Assembly: GCA_007844125.1 (NCBI GenBank)
Contig: CM017563.1
Span: 29,522,094-29,586,093 of the forward strand
Length of the DNA stretch: 64,000 bases
From: Sinonovacula constricta
Taxonomy: Eukaryota > Mollusca > Bivalvia > Cardiida > Solecurtidae
Direction: 5' to 3'
Part shown: positions 23,701 to 36,895 of the stretch, in pieces
Numbering within the stretch: position 1 is the stretch's first letter
Layout of the letters: each line of letters opens with the position of its first letter
Position numbers and translations under genes: made by a program
The notes under the pieces: model-generated
Seen by the model: the letters and a program-made list of their open reading frames with translations, nothing else
Told to the model about the DNA's origin: nothing
Database searches by the model: none

Positions 23701-24091
23701 CTGGTATACTCTCATTGTTTTGACATAGGCTTCTTCCCAGCTTGGTATAAGAGCTTGTCATGACATAAATATTTATTGCTTTATTAAGAGGAAAGTTTAT
23801 TTCTCTGTCTGCATCCTGATAATCTGTTATCTGCATTTCTTATACAGAATTTGTATATTCTAAATTACTTCCTACTTTGAAGAAGGTTATAGCTTTGGAT
23901 AACACAACATAATGAATGAGCAATAGAACTGACTGTATTAAATATTTTTGAGTAATACATAAAGTATAATTTTCCTTCATTGTGTTGTGTATATTGGGTT
24001 TGTCTATAAGTGGACATGAAGGTATTGTATAAGCCACATGGTCTTTCATAGTCTCTGTTAATATTAATAAGCAATCACCTTATATGATATA

Positions 24092-24107
24092 TATATATAT
24101 ATATGTT
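24092..24107. repeat. (AT)n microsatellite
   Basis: About eight AT dinucleotides, uninterrupted. Confidence 0.85.
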
Positions 24108-24269
24108 TTCGTATAAAGTTGTAGCTAAATAGTAAAATGATGTAATTACCTATATAAGGTGTTTTGTAAAAGCTGTCACATTGACTTGTTTTTGGATGGT
24201 TTGCTATGTATTATTTGTACTGACAGACCGATAGGCCTTTTGTAATGAATAAAGTATCTATCATAAGGA

Positions 24270-24548
24270 TTGGGATGGGATTAGCCGGCATTTTTGCCGA
24301 TACTGCGCAGCGACATTTCTATCATTATAGCACAGGGGGACTTATGAGGTGCCCAGGGACTGAACCCGGCTGGTCCATTATACTGACACCGACGAGTCGG
24401 GCGTAATGCTGTCCCCTTAGCCCCGAGCGTTAGGAGGGAAGCCACTACTACCAACTTTAAAGTCTTTGGTTTGACCCGGCCGGGGTTCGAACCCACGACC
24501 TCCCGATCCGCAAGCTGACGCTCTACCACCTGAGCTATTGTGGTCGGT
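24270..24548 (-). mobile_element. SINE-2 copy with 13-bp target duplication
   Basis: The minus strand reads ACCACAATAGCTCAGGTGG and GTAGAGCGTCAGC, with box B GGTTCGAACCC. It is flanked by TCTATCATAAGGA at 24257-24269 and 24549-24561. It keeps a better tRNA-like head than the copy at 13051. An internal 91-codon minus-strand frame is part of the element, not a gene. Confidence 0.9.
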
Positions 24549-26751
24549 TCTATCATAAGGAATATAACATAATAGAATCAACATAGATAGACAAACCTGT
24601 TTTATTCAACATTTTGAAACCATAAGCCAATTATGTGATGTTAGATGACAGAAAAAAGCAAATACAAATATGAATAATGGACACAATTGATAGAAAAAAA
24701 CTATGAAGATGTAATGACAGTTGAAAGAAAAAACTGATTGAAGAACTAGACAATGACATAATAAGGAATTATGAACACATACATAGTGCTTGATTACTTA
24801 GCAAAAAAATAACAGTTTAGTAGAAAAGGTGAACCATTTAGTTGAAAGTTGACCTTGAGTGACCAAGACTCCAATAAAATCTTGTTGAAGATCCCTTACC
24901 AGTGTTAAATAATAATAATAATATTAAATGAAAGAGTGATACAAAAGGGATAGTTTTGCTTGTATACAATTGTGCTGTTTTTGCTTCATTTTTTTGTAAT
25001 GACCATATTCAATATATTGAGGATTTTCATAAATCTACCAATCTACCAAAGTTAGTCGCAAATACAATACAATGATTAATTAAGAGGATATAAAATAAAA
25101 GATGGCCAAATTTTGTAGAAATTCTTTGTTGACACTTGTAGATTTATTTGATTTACTTTTAAAAGGTAAGGGATCATGAAAAACAATAGTAACTTTATAA
25201 TCACCCTATAATCACAGTACTGTTATAAAAATCTCATTAACTTATGCAAGCTTGAACCAATTCAATATTAGCTATTTTGTAAAATCACTGAGGGGTAAAG
25301 TATAGTTTACCTTAACAACAATTATCAAAAACACGTGTTTTTGATTTTTTTTTTAAATTTTTATTGTGAAGATAGACAGAAAACTACTTATTTGTACATT
25401 GGCATGTAAGCCAACTAATTTCGACACATAGAAGCCTTATATTTTGGCAGAGTTTTGGCAAGAACTGCACTGAGGTATGAAATTGAACACAACTTACAAT
25501 AGTTATATAATTCATTTATAATGGTGTGTAGATCTAACTAACTTTATACAATTTATGGAGACTAGATAGTGCTTAATCTGAATTCATATTGCATTCAACA
25601 TTACTGTAGTTTGTATATGACTCAATAAGCAAGTACAGCTGTATAAATGGCAAGATAGCAAAGGACTATTCTGATATTTGAATGTTCAAAATAAGGCTAC
25701 TTATAGAACTTTATTTAGAGCAAATAAATGTAAACTTAACCTATAAATAAGACTAGATGCTTCATCATAGCAAAAGAAAAATAAATACTATGTAACTTGT
25801 ACAAATTTGGCCATAATACAAAAACAATTTAGATTTAAGACAATATATCAATATTATGACAGCTCCTTTGCTGGTTATTTGCTGTTTAATAAACAATTAT
25901 CTGGTTGGAAAATTAATTCATATTCATATAAAACATGTTTACAAAGTTTTTATTATGTGTATTTTGCCAGGTAGCATATTCAAGCATGTATGTGACTAGA
26001 AAATTATGTAATGTACTTTGAAAAGAGGTAAATACGTAGATGATTTTAACTAGGGATTTGGCTTCAAATGATAATGATTTTAATATTACATGACTAGAAT
26101 TTTTTATATTGAAATATCAATATGCACTACCATATGTTTTAAGAATGTCATTAGGAATAAAATAAGCAAGGACTGTTCACAGATTAAAATATTAAGAGTT
26201 TATAGAAATAACAAGAACTACAAAGAAATACAAAGATGCACAGTGTTGCAGAGGCTTCTATAAACTGAAACAACTGATTTATTATATAAAGAAAGAAAAA
26301 AAGAATTTCCTGTACTAAATGAATGTACCATTTCTTACACAAAGTCAGTAATATTTGACAGTCTGAATAACATTTATGCCATTAAAATTATTATTAAAAC
26401 AGACAAACTTTTACTTAACACAAAACATGTTGTAATTTTTCCCACAAAATTCCACCAATGCTTGTTGAGCTATTTCAATCGTAGATTATGAAAAGGCATT
26501 TAATAGTCTACTGGTCACCTAGAAACAGATTCTATGTACAGGAGACTTATATATGCACTTTTAAATCAGTGCAAAAATAATTATCTTACAAGTTATTTAA
26601 ATAAACATGTTCAGTTTACTGCAAATGCTAATTGGTATAACCGGAATGCTTTTTACCCTTCAAGCTGAGAAGAAATGCCATCAGTTTTGAAATAAGTGGT
26701 ACAGCAAATGACAACTAATTCAAATTATTCCTTGCCTGTCTGCTACTTTGA

Positions 26752-26987
26752 TTACTTGTTTGAGTTTTGTTACATTGCACTGACACAAATATGGTCATAT
26801 TGGTGAGAACCAGGTAATTATTGGTGGAGGAAGACCCCAGACTTATGCTTGGGTAGAACCATTGGCACACGGCTGGTTAGCTACAAAAGCCTACCCACAT
26901 GAAAGTTCTCGCCCATCCATGACTCAAACCCACAGGGTGAGGGGCTGAGGAGTTACCCTAACCGCTTGGCCACGGGCAACCCTTATG
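26752..26987 (-). mobile_element. SINE-3 reference copy
   Basis: On the minus strand: GTGGCCAAGCGGTTAGGGT (box A), GTGGGTTTGAGTC (box B), ACTTTCATGTGGGTAGGC, TTCTACCCAAGCATAAGTC, TCCTCCACCAATAATTACC, and the tail ATATGACCATATTTGTGTC. It is the most complete copy here. The copy at 40800 shares about 40 further bases 5' of the head, so the element may be longer than drawn. Confidence 0.65.
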
Positions 26988-28196
26988 TTACTTGTATTAT
27001 ACTTCTGGAAAATATGCCCTACGAAGGTACCAGCAGATTATAAGCAGTCCTTTGCACATACTGTGTGGATAAGTCATTGGTTAAATGATGCATGTCTTGT
27101 TTCAACGAGTATTAATTTCTCCGAAGAATTCACCCAGGCTAACAATGCCTCAGTATCTCAGTAAAAAGATCAAGAGTGAGGTTTGACAGCTACACCTAAA
27201 AAAGCAAATAACTTGCTTATGGCTTACAGCAACAAGTTAAATTACAAATGCTGTATTGTAGCATACGTACATGTACTAACGTAGTTGTGAAGTAAAATAA
27301 AATTTTACTGAGTTTTAAGTATAGTTTAATATAGTATGAAAGATTACTAGTTTTAATTTAGTTCTTGTGCCAGGTTGCTTAAAATAAATGTGAAGAAAAT
27401 GTGTGTTGCCCAATACATGGTAGAAAAACATTTCATTATGAAACAAATACATTCTGCTGACATATGAACTATCTCTTTTTCTAATTACAATGAATTTTCT
27501 TTTGCAATTAAAAACTGAAACAGAGTATAGCATTATTCAAGGTAAGATGTTTTCTTGTATTATTTAATTTTACACAAACTTTGTGGTAAAATACTGAAAT
27601 AAATTTGTTTTCATCCTTTTTTAAAATTGAAATAGAAAGGTAGAACAGGAAATGTTAATAAACAACAAATAATAGGGATATATAAATATAGAAATCACAA
27701 GTCACAATAGAATAAACAATGCAAAAGAACAATACACAAAAAACCACTATAAATCACCACTACGGAAATGTATTATCAAATCAAGTGTGTTTTATAACTT
27801 ACACAATTGTTTTTCATACATTCTTGTCAAATGAAATTTTTTTAATCAATCATATTATTACGTTTTTTTATTAATGTAAAGGAAAATATGAAAATGAAAT
27901 AACAATTCATAAAACACTCTTAAAAGCTTCAACTAATATCAAACGCTACATAAATGATCTCAACTTCAACAATTAGCAAACAATAAAAGTATGGCATTAA
28001 TAAAATGTTATCATACTTTATTTTATAAAAGTTAAGAATTGCACTGGTTAGGAAATTTTCAAGTGAGTATATAACATGCTGCTTTTTAAACTTTCTAATA
28101 TAATAAATAGCATAAAAGCTTTACAGCCATGGCTCAACTCCTGGCATCTTTGCTCCTAGATATCGTAAATCAATAACCTGATTCTGACCTTTATGT

Positions 28197-28492
28197 TTGT
28201 TAATTGGGTACATTGTCTCACCAACAGTATTTCAGTCATCAGGAGAGTGTCCACCTGAAGCCATTACAGTGCTACCTTCACTGTGTTTAGCACGCCACAA
28301 ACATATTTCATGTTACCACACCTAGTCCCCAAGCCAACCAGCCATGGAATTACCCTCATATTTGCTAGAGCATTAGCGAGACAGTTATACCATTACCATT
28401 TTTAACGACTTTGGTATGACGTGGACTGGGATCAAACCCAAGGCCTTCCATACCTGAAGCTAATGCTCTACCGATTGCGCTACCAGGTCCGG
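28197..28492 (-). mobile_element. SINE-1 copy
   Basis: Minus-strand head GGACCTGGTAGCGCAATCGG with box A intact and box B GGTTTGATCCC, followed by the standard body and tail. Confidence 0.82.
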
Positions 28493-31400
28493 TGACCTTT
28501 ATGTTGAAATACATTTATTGGGCTACATATTAATTCCACTCTATAAATGTGCCCTTTTTATATAATTAGAAATTTTCATATGAAAAAGAAAGTGAGTATG
28601 ATTGTTCTCAATTTTGTGCAGGGATGGAGATAGTTACCACATTTGTATCCATTAATCACTTTGACCAATTAATAATTGACTAGTCGATAAATCAAATTAA
28701 ATTAGTATACTGCCTGCCATACTGGCTTGAAAAAGATAGCTCCATGGTGTGTTCGTTTTCGCTTAGAAAGGTAACCATAAAATATTTTATTTAGTTCTTG
28801 AAGAATAACATAGTTACAGGATGATTAAGCTTTTCACTGCTGCCCGACACCTATCTCTAACCACTAGCAATGCTCTTATATGTACAACATACATCCTGTT
28901 TACTACTATTTTTGAGTGTTTACAGAATTTCTAATTTCCTATAAAAGTATGACCAGAGTTACTCCCCTTGACAGTTACTTCCAGCAACTGTGTTTTTTTC
29001 TTAGAAATATTCCTTTTTTTGAAGGTGTCTGTGTGAAATGACAAAAAAATAGTAAAAATTACAGATTTTTTAAACTTTTTCTATTTTTGAAAGTCCATAA
29101 CATTTTTTTATGACAGGATAATAGGTAAATTTATATTTTTCAAAATCTATATTCAATTACCTTTCAAATGATATATAGTTTTACATATCCACAATTGTAA
29201 GCAATTTAGTGACGTTTGGCATTTTCTTAGGAAATTTATAGAAAATTCCTAAGCATGGGGCGTGGAACATGGCTTAGCAGCTAAAGGGTTAAACTTTTAA
29301 TACAAAACAATATATCAGAAATGACATGATTTTAAGTTAAGCTTTAAGTGAAATGATTCTATGTTAAATGGATACTCAGTGGGTAGAACGCCCCAGCTTT
29401 ACAGTAAACTGGTTATATAAGAGTAAGCTTTCAGCATAACTTATCAAATATATATCAAAGTATTAAAATTATTAAATGTTAATTGTATCAATCTAAAAAC
29501 TAAGAGGAATATGTTGTTATTGTAAGAAAGAGGATAGGATATATCTGTAATCCTCACTGATTGAAATGTAACACTGCTATGACCTTATGGGGTGTGGGTG
29601 GGCTGTGATTTAAGCACTTATTGCAATAAGCCGAAAATATAACATCAACAGCAGGTGATAAAACTAGAAGTGTTCTGTACAAATGTTGATCAAAAACATA
29701 TGGCAAATTGGATAAGCAAAATTAATCAAATAAAAAATATAACAGAAAAATCATACTTGATTAATCGAAATTATTAATTGCACTATTGAATGATAATATA
29801 CACAAGGTCAGAATCAGGTTATTGTTGAGGCATACTGAATTACCAATGCCTGCCATCTGTGGTAAGACATCTAGCAGTGTTGTATCATGTCTACCAGGCA
29901 TAAAATAGCTACAAATGAGGTCTTGATAGCAAGGAAAAGGCAGTTAATACTGAAGACTGACAAAAAACAATATATATAAACATAATTGCTTGCCTAGCCA
30001 GTTAATAACTTAATTTATCATAATAAACAAATTTAATAAACAAACTCTATAAATACAAACAATTTCTTATTGCACAATAAATAAATAATGCTTAGAAACT
30101 AATTTTTAAAGTCTAGAAAAACAACAACTGGTATTTTCACTAATTATCTACACTATTCCTGACTTTGATTCTGAAGTTTTTACTTAATGCTCTAATAAAT
30201 AGGAATATTTACAAATAAATAAAACTAAAATAAATACTAATTATTCTCATGTTCACTTATATCTTAGGATTACATTACAAAAACAACTGTTAATACTCGA
30301 TTCAAAATGCTCAAACCCTTAAATATTTTCAATTTAAATTGTCATTTCTATCTAAGAGCAAAACATCAATTTCAAATATTTTTACTGTCAATTCAGAAAT
30401 TGATATTTTTATTTATGATTTAAATTTTTTTTTAAATATATATTAAAAAAAATTAACACAAGCTGCTTAAATAAATTAGATTAAACAACATACATATATG
30501 ATTTTAAGCACACTGTTTACAATTTTAAAACTGTTTAAATTGATAAAAAGATTCCTAAATGAGTTGTAATTGGGAACACATTGGCTATTTGTGGTACCAT
30601 TACATCAAGATAATTGTAAAACAAACTACTTAAAAGCTATGGGTGAGTTTGCCCAGTAATATGTTAACAACAAATATCACAAAGTGACCACAAGTTTATG
30701 AATGTAAAATTTACCTTAGAGAAATGTCACTTGAGAATAATAAGAAGGATATTTGTTTAATAAAATGATAGTGTGTATGTTAACCTTAATTAGAGAGGTA
30801 CAACAGAAGTACTAATTTCCATAACTGACTAGAAAATTGTTGACTACAAAGACTTTCTACAAGAAAATACAATGATAAACCACAAACACTTGTACCATTT
30901 TCTTTAAACATAAAGTGCAAGAATTCAAGCAGGCAAAAACAACAATACTAAAAAGATTGATTAAATAAATGATTACTGCATCACTTATGTTTTTAAAAAT
31001 GAAATAAAATCTGCGAGGAAATATTACTGAATTGTTCCATGGAAAAAAGAATTTGCAAAATCCCTTACTGTATTTTATATTCAATTAATATTTTATCATC
31101 TTATTTATTTCTGACAGTAATTTTGACTCTTAAATAGGATGTTAATCTGTAATCCAATTTCTTCTGATAAATGACATAGATATTCTTATTTACAATATTT
31201 CTAAACATATTTTGTGTGTTACAATTTTTGAAAATAAGGTATTTTATTTACTTTGAAGAAAAAATAATAACTGCAAGGAATTGTAAGAAATATTGTTCTA
31301 AGCACCTTTTTTTTACAGATTTTAATATCTGCAATTAAATTTAATGACAAACAATAACAACATTCATGAACACATTTACACATTTATAGTTAGGGGCTGA

Positions 31401-32435
31401 AACCTCTTATTCAGGAATCCTTATTCAACAATACAAGAAACTATCCAGACACATCAAGAAAAATCAATAAGCACTGGATTTAATATATATACATTTTGTA
31501 TATACAAATATTATAATACTGATCAACTAATCAGCACACAAGCCTCGACTGAGGATGGTGATGATAAAAAAATGCTGATAATGAAACAAATGTTGCAGAT
31601 AATGCTGCTAAATTGTCGACCAAACATTGGCCACTTTAATTTCTCAAGCTAGGACATTTTATTTTACGTAATAAATATGTTGATATGGCAAGTTAATTGA
31701 CTTTGCCAAAACCGCATTATTTCAAAATACAGCAACAGCAAAAGTCACACTCTCATATTGTAAGTACCATAGCATTTAAATTTGCAAACACATGATTTAT
31801 CTTTTAATTGTGTTTCAGTAATAAGGCTATCTTTATCTAAGAAATTATTCAATTAACACTTGTCTTTTCACATTTATAGAATTATGCATTCAAGTAATTC
31901 AAATTTTGTTGAGACATAAATAGTTTTATTAACAGATTATTTAAAAAAAATCCATTTAAAATGATTTTTTGTTAAAAAATACATTTTTAAAACTAGAAAA
32001 ATTGTAGGTGGACAAAATACATATGTAAATGCTTTTGACACACTTTCAACAATATGAGAAAAATTGCCATATAATCAAAACAATTCAGATATTTCTCATA
32101 CTTATCATTACCAAACAATATATCACAAATTACACTTTACATTACAATATCTATGTCATATTTATTTTTATTTTTTTTTACACATAAACTTTAACTATAT
32201 ATAAAAAAGAACATTGTTAATAGACCTTTTACAACTAAAACAACATTTAAACATATCAAACTGCACAGTGTCATTTTTTTGACTAGAGCAAATAATAATA
32301 AAAAAAATATATTCATAGAATGCTGTATATCTGTTTTTGATAATGCTTAATACTTTTGTCTAATCTCCAAGGGATTAACCCCCATGATCAGAAAACCCCC
32401 GAAAGAAACCCACAACTTTCCACTATCTCTTATGC

Positions 32436-34105
32436 CTACCCATCATCCATTCCGACCTTCATAACTTCAGCTGCCCTGGGAATATTTTTCCGTTTATTCT
32501 TTGATGCCATTTTCAGATGAGCAACAATTGCCTTTATCCCTTCAGACACTTCTGTTTTCCTGGACATTCCTCCGCTAAGAGATCCTGTTGAACCCGGAGA
32601 ACTTTTCTCGGATCTTTCCGTCTCAGATTCTGAAAGATTGGCATCGGATTTCCCATCTTCTGATTGGATAATTTCTGCACAAACGTCATCTCCCTTTAAT
32701 GCCTTGGCCTCCTCCGAGAGACAATCGTTGTAACTGCTGAGAGACTCGCCTGCTTCTGATTTAAGTTTCAACTGAGTTGTGAGGAGATCATATTTCGCTG
32801 CACTCAATAACGGCTCCCGCTTAGCCATCTGCGCAGATTTTGCCAGCTCTGAAAGCATCGTAGAGGCAGTCTGATCAATACTGCTCAATGATTGGTTGGG
32901 CTCAGTGAGTGAGATATCTCCTATTGAGTGATCCATCGTGTAGTTATACTCGCTGGGTGACACACTTAAGCTGTCAGACATTGCTGAGTGATCTTGCTCA
33001 TGCACCTCCCTCTCAGGCAGTGGACCAATTAGGGTGAGTGAATCTGGGTCAAACTCCACCCCTTTGTGATGCTTATTCAAATGATCAATACAGTGATACT
33101 TTCGTATAAAGCCTTTGTCACAAACAGGGCATTTGTGAGGACGCTCCATAGTGTGCAGCTTCATGTGGCGGCGATAACTTGTAAGATGGGATAGCTCTCT
33201 TTTGCAGACGTCACATGCATACACCAGCCTGCCGCCAGATTCAAATGTTCGAAGATGAATGTCAACGTTGCCAGGGCTGATTGGGGTGTCAACACTTGAG
33301 CTATTGCCACCACATCCACTATTACCACTACTACTAGCGCCACCAGGTGTTCCTGAACTGGCACTCTTCTCTTTCTTTCTTTTGGACGTCTGGCCATAAT
33401 GAGGATGCTTCTGCCGATGCCTGTATGATGGGTATGTGTCAGAATCATAGTATCCAGACAGAACCAAATTTTCTGTCGTTGAATTCAAGTTGTCTACATC
33501 ATCTGCCAACTTTGACCGTAGACTGATCGAAAGATTTTCATCAGCCAATGACCCATCGGGTGAATCTCGGCCATCAGCTCCAAAATCTGGCATCGGGAAC
33601 ACTGGCTGACTCTCACAGAGTGATCGCAGGATGCTCATTTCAGATGTGTGACCAGAGTCATTATTTACGTCCTGTTTTTCCAATTTCACCCTACTACCAC
33701 CATACTTCTTGGAAATGTTGGCTAGAGGTATTAGAGACCTTGGCCTGTTTATAATGCTGTCTTGTAGTTTACTCCAATCCTCCATGTCCAAGTCCTCTTG
33801 GGCATCCCCTTCATCGATAGGTTCCTGTTTTACCCAAATTTTGTTTTTATTTCTGTTTTCACCGCTGTCATTATTCCTTATCAAACCGTCCACCTCTGCT
33901 TGCAGACAGTCACTCTCAACCCCAGAAATTGTTGAAGCGTAGTTTCTAACATCAGTGCCTCCATTAACAGGTGGGCTGCCAGCATCTGGTGAAGCCTTGT
34001 TGTTGACTTTTCGCTTAGCATTTGAAGCTTCACCTGGAGATGTGGAGTTTAGAGATCGCTTTCGAGGCATTAATTTAGGTCGAGGAAGAGAAATAGTTTT
34101 CCTAC
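32436..34105 (-). CDS. Zinc-finger gene, last coding exon
   Basis: The acceptor on the minus strand is ttctttacacag before GTAGGAAAAC. The first two bases complete a Gly codon, then RKTISLPRPKLMPRKRS. It encodes 555 residues and the stop, with both zinc fingers. The frame remains open upstream into the intron, which would give a false Met start at 34172; the splice join is preferred. Confidence 0.92.
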
Positions 34106-36895
34106 CTGTGTAAAGAATAAAAATAAAAGCAGTGAGCATATGATGATTACCAAGGTAGGAAGAGACTCCCAAAACTTTTATTTGCTCAAGAACAAGAGTA
34201 ACTTTCTTTGCAGAATGAAAAACAAAAAATATTTATAATGGAACATTATAGAAACTGTTGAGTGTTAGCAGAAAAAAAAAGAAAAAAAAAGCATGATTCA
34301 AGGGTAGTTTAGCAATGTTAGAAGACAGGTGTAATGTTCATTTTATCTTTAAAAGTGCTGAAATAATTTCACATTGCATAACAGATGACATGATTATTCA
34401 ATATTCAGCCATCTGGGAAACTAGAATTATAAAAGCCAAGCATTGGAGGAAATCCTGTTTCCAATAGTAACAACAGTTCAAGTGGATTGGTGTTTAAGAC
34501 ATTGTCTGAATTAGACCACAATTATTAAAAAGAAACACCAAACATTACTGCAAAAAGGGTCTTGAGGTTTCTTATTATTTTTACTATGCCACAATTTATG
34601 CCACTTACTTTTCTACTGTCCGTTATACTGTGCAAAACAGTGCATAAGTGAAAAAGTGTGTTTTATCAGTCAACTGCTTTGGTCTGTACAAAATTAAATA
34701 CATTTACTTTTAATTGATAAACCTACTTTGAGTGTCCTCACTGAAATGTAGATCTGGGATTTTCAAAACTGCTCCTTGGCTATGTGCTTCTGTAAAATAT
34801 AGAACATAGTGTATACAATACAGACTATGACTGTTGTTTTTCCACAAACATTGTGAACACGACAACTGTGATATAAATTAAAAGAAATGAAAAATGAAAA
34901 ATAAAGTTTAGCTTCTTACGAGCAAATTCTACATTAAAAAAGTTTATTCTCAATCAAAATAATCTTAACATTAATAATATTTGTGGGTTGGGTGACCTTT
35001 TTATCAATATTCCTTAGTTAACAGGACTGCAATGAAATGTTTGCTGGAGTACAGTAAAGTAAAACACAACTTAAATTTGTTCTGTAACCTTTCATGAAAC
35101 ATTCCTAATAACTAAGGTCCAAAATATTTTTGAGGGAGCCAGTGGCTGAACGGTTACAGTCACAGACTTCATGTCCAGGTTAGGGCAAAGAAAGTTTTCC
35201 AGCTGAGTTTAGGCTTTTGTTGGGACATTTGTTTAGAGTCATCCTTACCAATACTAGCTGAACATCATTATAATGACCATATTTGTGTTGGTGCAATGTA
35301 TCCTAAACGAATGAAAACAAAATAATTCCCTCGAAATACTTTCTTGTAACAAGTATAGACCTAAAGCTTACCTGAACAGAAGCTGGAGAACATCTGGCAG
35401 GCATTCTGTACGAAGTCTTCCCTCTCCTCCATGTACTCCCGTCCCAAGAAGGAGCCGAGTAGATTGTAGGTGCCAGACATCACATTGGTGGAGATGAGGA
35501 ACGATTCCTCCCCCGTCTCACTGGCCAGCTTCTGGAGCTGAAACATACATTGGGAACAGAGATAGAGGTACATGTATAGTAATATATATAGTAATATATA
35601 TAGTAATATATATAGTAATATATATATATATACATACATATATATATATAGTATGGGCTTGCCAAATACCTATAAATGGAAGGTTGAATACAAATAAGAT
35701 TCATATTGTTTCTAGGGTAAATCATGCCCAAAAAAAATCTTTCACTTTTTGGAAGACAATGTTCACTTAAAGCAGATAAAGTCGATCATTATACCACACT
35801 CAGTCAAAACATTATCCAGACACCAGGCTGACCAGTCATAGAGCTATGCTCATTTATTTCTTGAATGTAAGCAAGGGGCTATACAACACTATTTAACATT
35901 TTGGTTTGTCATGGCCCAGTTTTGAACATGGAAAATCCCATCAAAAGGAACATGGATAAACTAAGAGGTGTATGGGAATAGAGATTAAGGTGCTGTTAAG
36001 GTATTGAAACTTTGTTAACATAAAAAAATAGCATTTGTGGTGTGACAGCGAGTATAATTTTGTAATTGCAGTCATTTTTTTGTGGTAGGGCAGGGGGATG
36101 AAGTTCTGTCGTATTCGCTTTGATATACATGCAATAGAGGTAGACATCACAATGACCATTTATAATGATCATAAATAATGTTGGAGATCAATAAATTAAG
36201 CACACAAGAATATTAAACAATACTGTCAAGGAAAGAAAGGTTCATTAGAATCATTAAGTCAAACAACTTGTCACTGCTTCAGAACGAAATTATTTATCGG
36301 CACAATATCAACAAGTATCACAAGCTGGTATGCTGACCTGTTTAAGTGCTTGACAGAAGGCTTGCTTGTTCTCAAGAATAAATACTTTAACCTGAGTATT
36401 ACAGAGATGTAAACAATCACAAGCTGGCATGGAGACCTGTTCAAGAGCTTGACAGCAGGCTTGCTTGTTCTCAAGATATAATTTAACCTGAGTATTACAG
36501 AGATGTAAACAATCACAAGCTGGCATGGAGACCTGAGCTTGACAGCAGGCGTGCTTGTTCTCAAGATATAATTTAACCTGAGTATTACAGAGATGTAAAC
36601 AATCACAAGCTGGCATGGAGACCTGAGCTTGACAGAAGGCTTGCTTGTTCTCAAGATATAATTTAACCCGAGTATTACAGAGATGGTAACACAGATGCAG
36701 GTGCTCATTTAATAGAATATCTCTCATAATTCACAGAATTGTCAAGCTAAAAATCCTGATAACTGTAACATTAAAGCTGTTAAAGCCTCTACTCACCAGA
36801 GTCTCTATTTGACAGCGTATGACATATTTGACAGCCTGACGATACTCTAGGCTGTCTGAAGGGCAGTCGACAGGGTTCTCCTTCCTCAGCTTCAT
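32436..36895 (-). CDS. Two-finger C2H2 zinc-finger protein, nuclear
   Basis: The spliced CDS on the minus strand is 36895-36797, 35537-35372 and 34105-32436, giving 644 residues with start ATG at 36895. Phases fit (0, then 1). The N-terminal ~88 residues (LQKLASETGEESFLIS, EEREDFVQNACQMFSSF) look helical and folded; I do not recognise the domain. Then follow basic clusters (PRKRSLN, NAKRKVNNK, SKRKKEK), two SUMO-type sites (VKQE, VKLE), an acidic patch, a Ser/Gly tract, and two adjacent fingers encoded at 33215-33069: CDVC..H...H and CPVC..H...H, each with 12 residues between the Cys and His pairs and joined by HTMERPHKC. The tail is Ser/Glu-rich and ends with another basic cluster (KNKRKN). 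This fits a DNA-binding transcriptional regulator. The orthologue is not identified, and the start is uncertain. Confidence 0.85.
35130..35310 (+). mobile_element. SINE-3 copy (diverged)
   Basis: It has GCCAGTGGCTGAACGGTTA in the head and TAATGACCATATTTGTGTTG and GTGCAATGTATC at the tail. It lies in the intron between the last two zinc-finger exons. Confidence 0.5.
35372..35537 (-). CDS. Zinc-finger gene, middle coding exon
   Basis: Acceptor aatgtatgtttcag and donor TTCAG|GTAAGC on the minus strand. 166 bp, phase 0 in and phase 1 out. It encodes LQKLASETGEESFLISTNVM and continues to FSSFCS. The GC-rich codon use contrasts with the surrounding AT-rich intron. Confidence 0.88.
35575..35652. 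repeat. AT-rich microsatellite (TAGTAATATATA)n
   Basis: Four TAGTAATATATA units, then pure AT and ATAC stretches. Intronic, immediately upstream (minus strand) of the middle coding exon. Confidence 0.85.
35768..35930 (-). mobile_element. SINE-1 fragment
   Basis: It matches the central SINE-1 body (CACACTCAGTCAAAACATTA and GCAAGGGGCTATAC), strongly diverged, without a clear head or tail. Confidence 0.5.
36330..36690. repeat. 90-bp minisatellite, about four copies
   Basis: Units begin GACAGCAGGCTTGCTTGTTC and contain ATTACAGAGATGTAAACAATC and ACAAGCTGGCATGGAGACC. Spacings are 99, 90 and 90 bp. 90 is a multiple of three, which explains the open minus-strand frames here. It is intronic, about 100 bp from the first zinc-finger exon. 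Confidence 0.85.
36797..36895 (-). CDS. Zinc-finger gene, first recognised coding exon
   Basis: The donor is ACTCTG|GTGAGT. From ATG at 36895 it reads MKLRKENPVDC and on to VIRCQIETL, joining in phase to the next exon. The exon probably extends to 36959, where ccacccattcag is a good acceptor. That upstream part holds TGA codons in this frame at 36934-36932 and 36925-36923, so it is either 5' UTR or a damaged coding segment. Confidence 0.7.

Larger units (their letters stand above)
24562..32435. other. Intergenic DNA and 3' UTR of the zinc-finger gene
   Basis: Very AT-rich, with long A and T runs and no open frame with protein-like composition. It holds one SINE-3 and one SINE-1 copy. The minus-strand 3' UTR must begin at 32435 and run leftwards, but TTTATT (AATAAA on minus) is too frequent to pick a poly(A) site. 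Confidence 0.5.

Noticed and set aside
21950..23763. Open frames up to 341 codons with CLQIHNMPTF-type repeats
   Set aside because: All three plus frames are open only because the 56-bp unit has no stop; the frames begin and end with the array.
24470..24546. Minus-strand tRNA gene with good box B
   Set aside because: It is the head of the SINE-2 copy, proven by the 13-bp flanking duplication.
34106..34172. Upstream Met start for the zinc-finger exon
   Set aside because: It lies in the intron beyond a good acceptor; the in-phase join to the exon at 35372-35537 is better supported.
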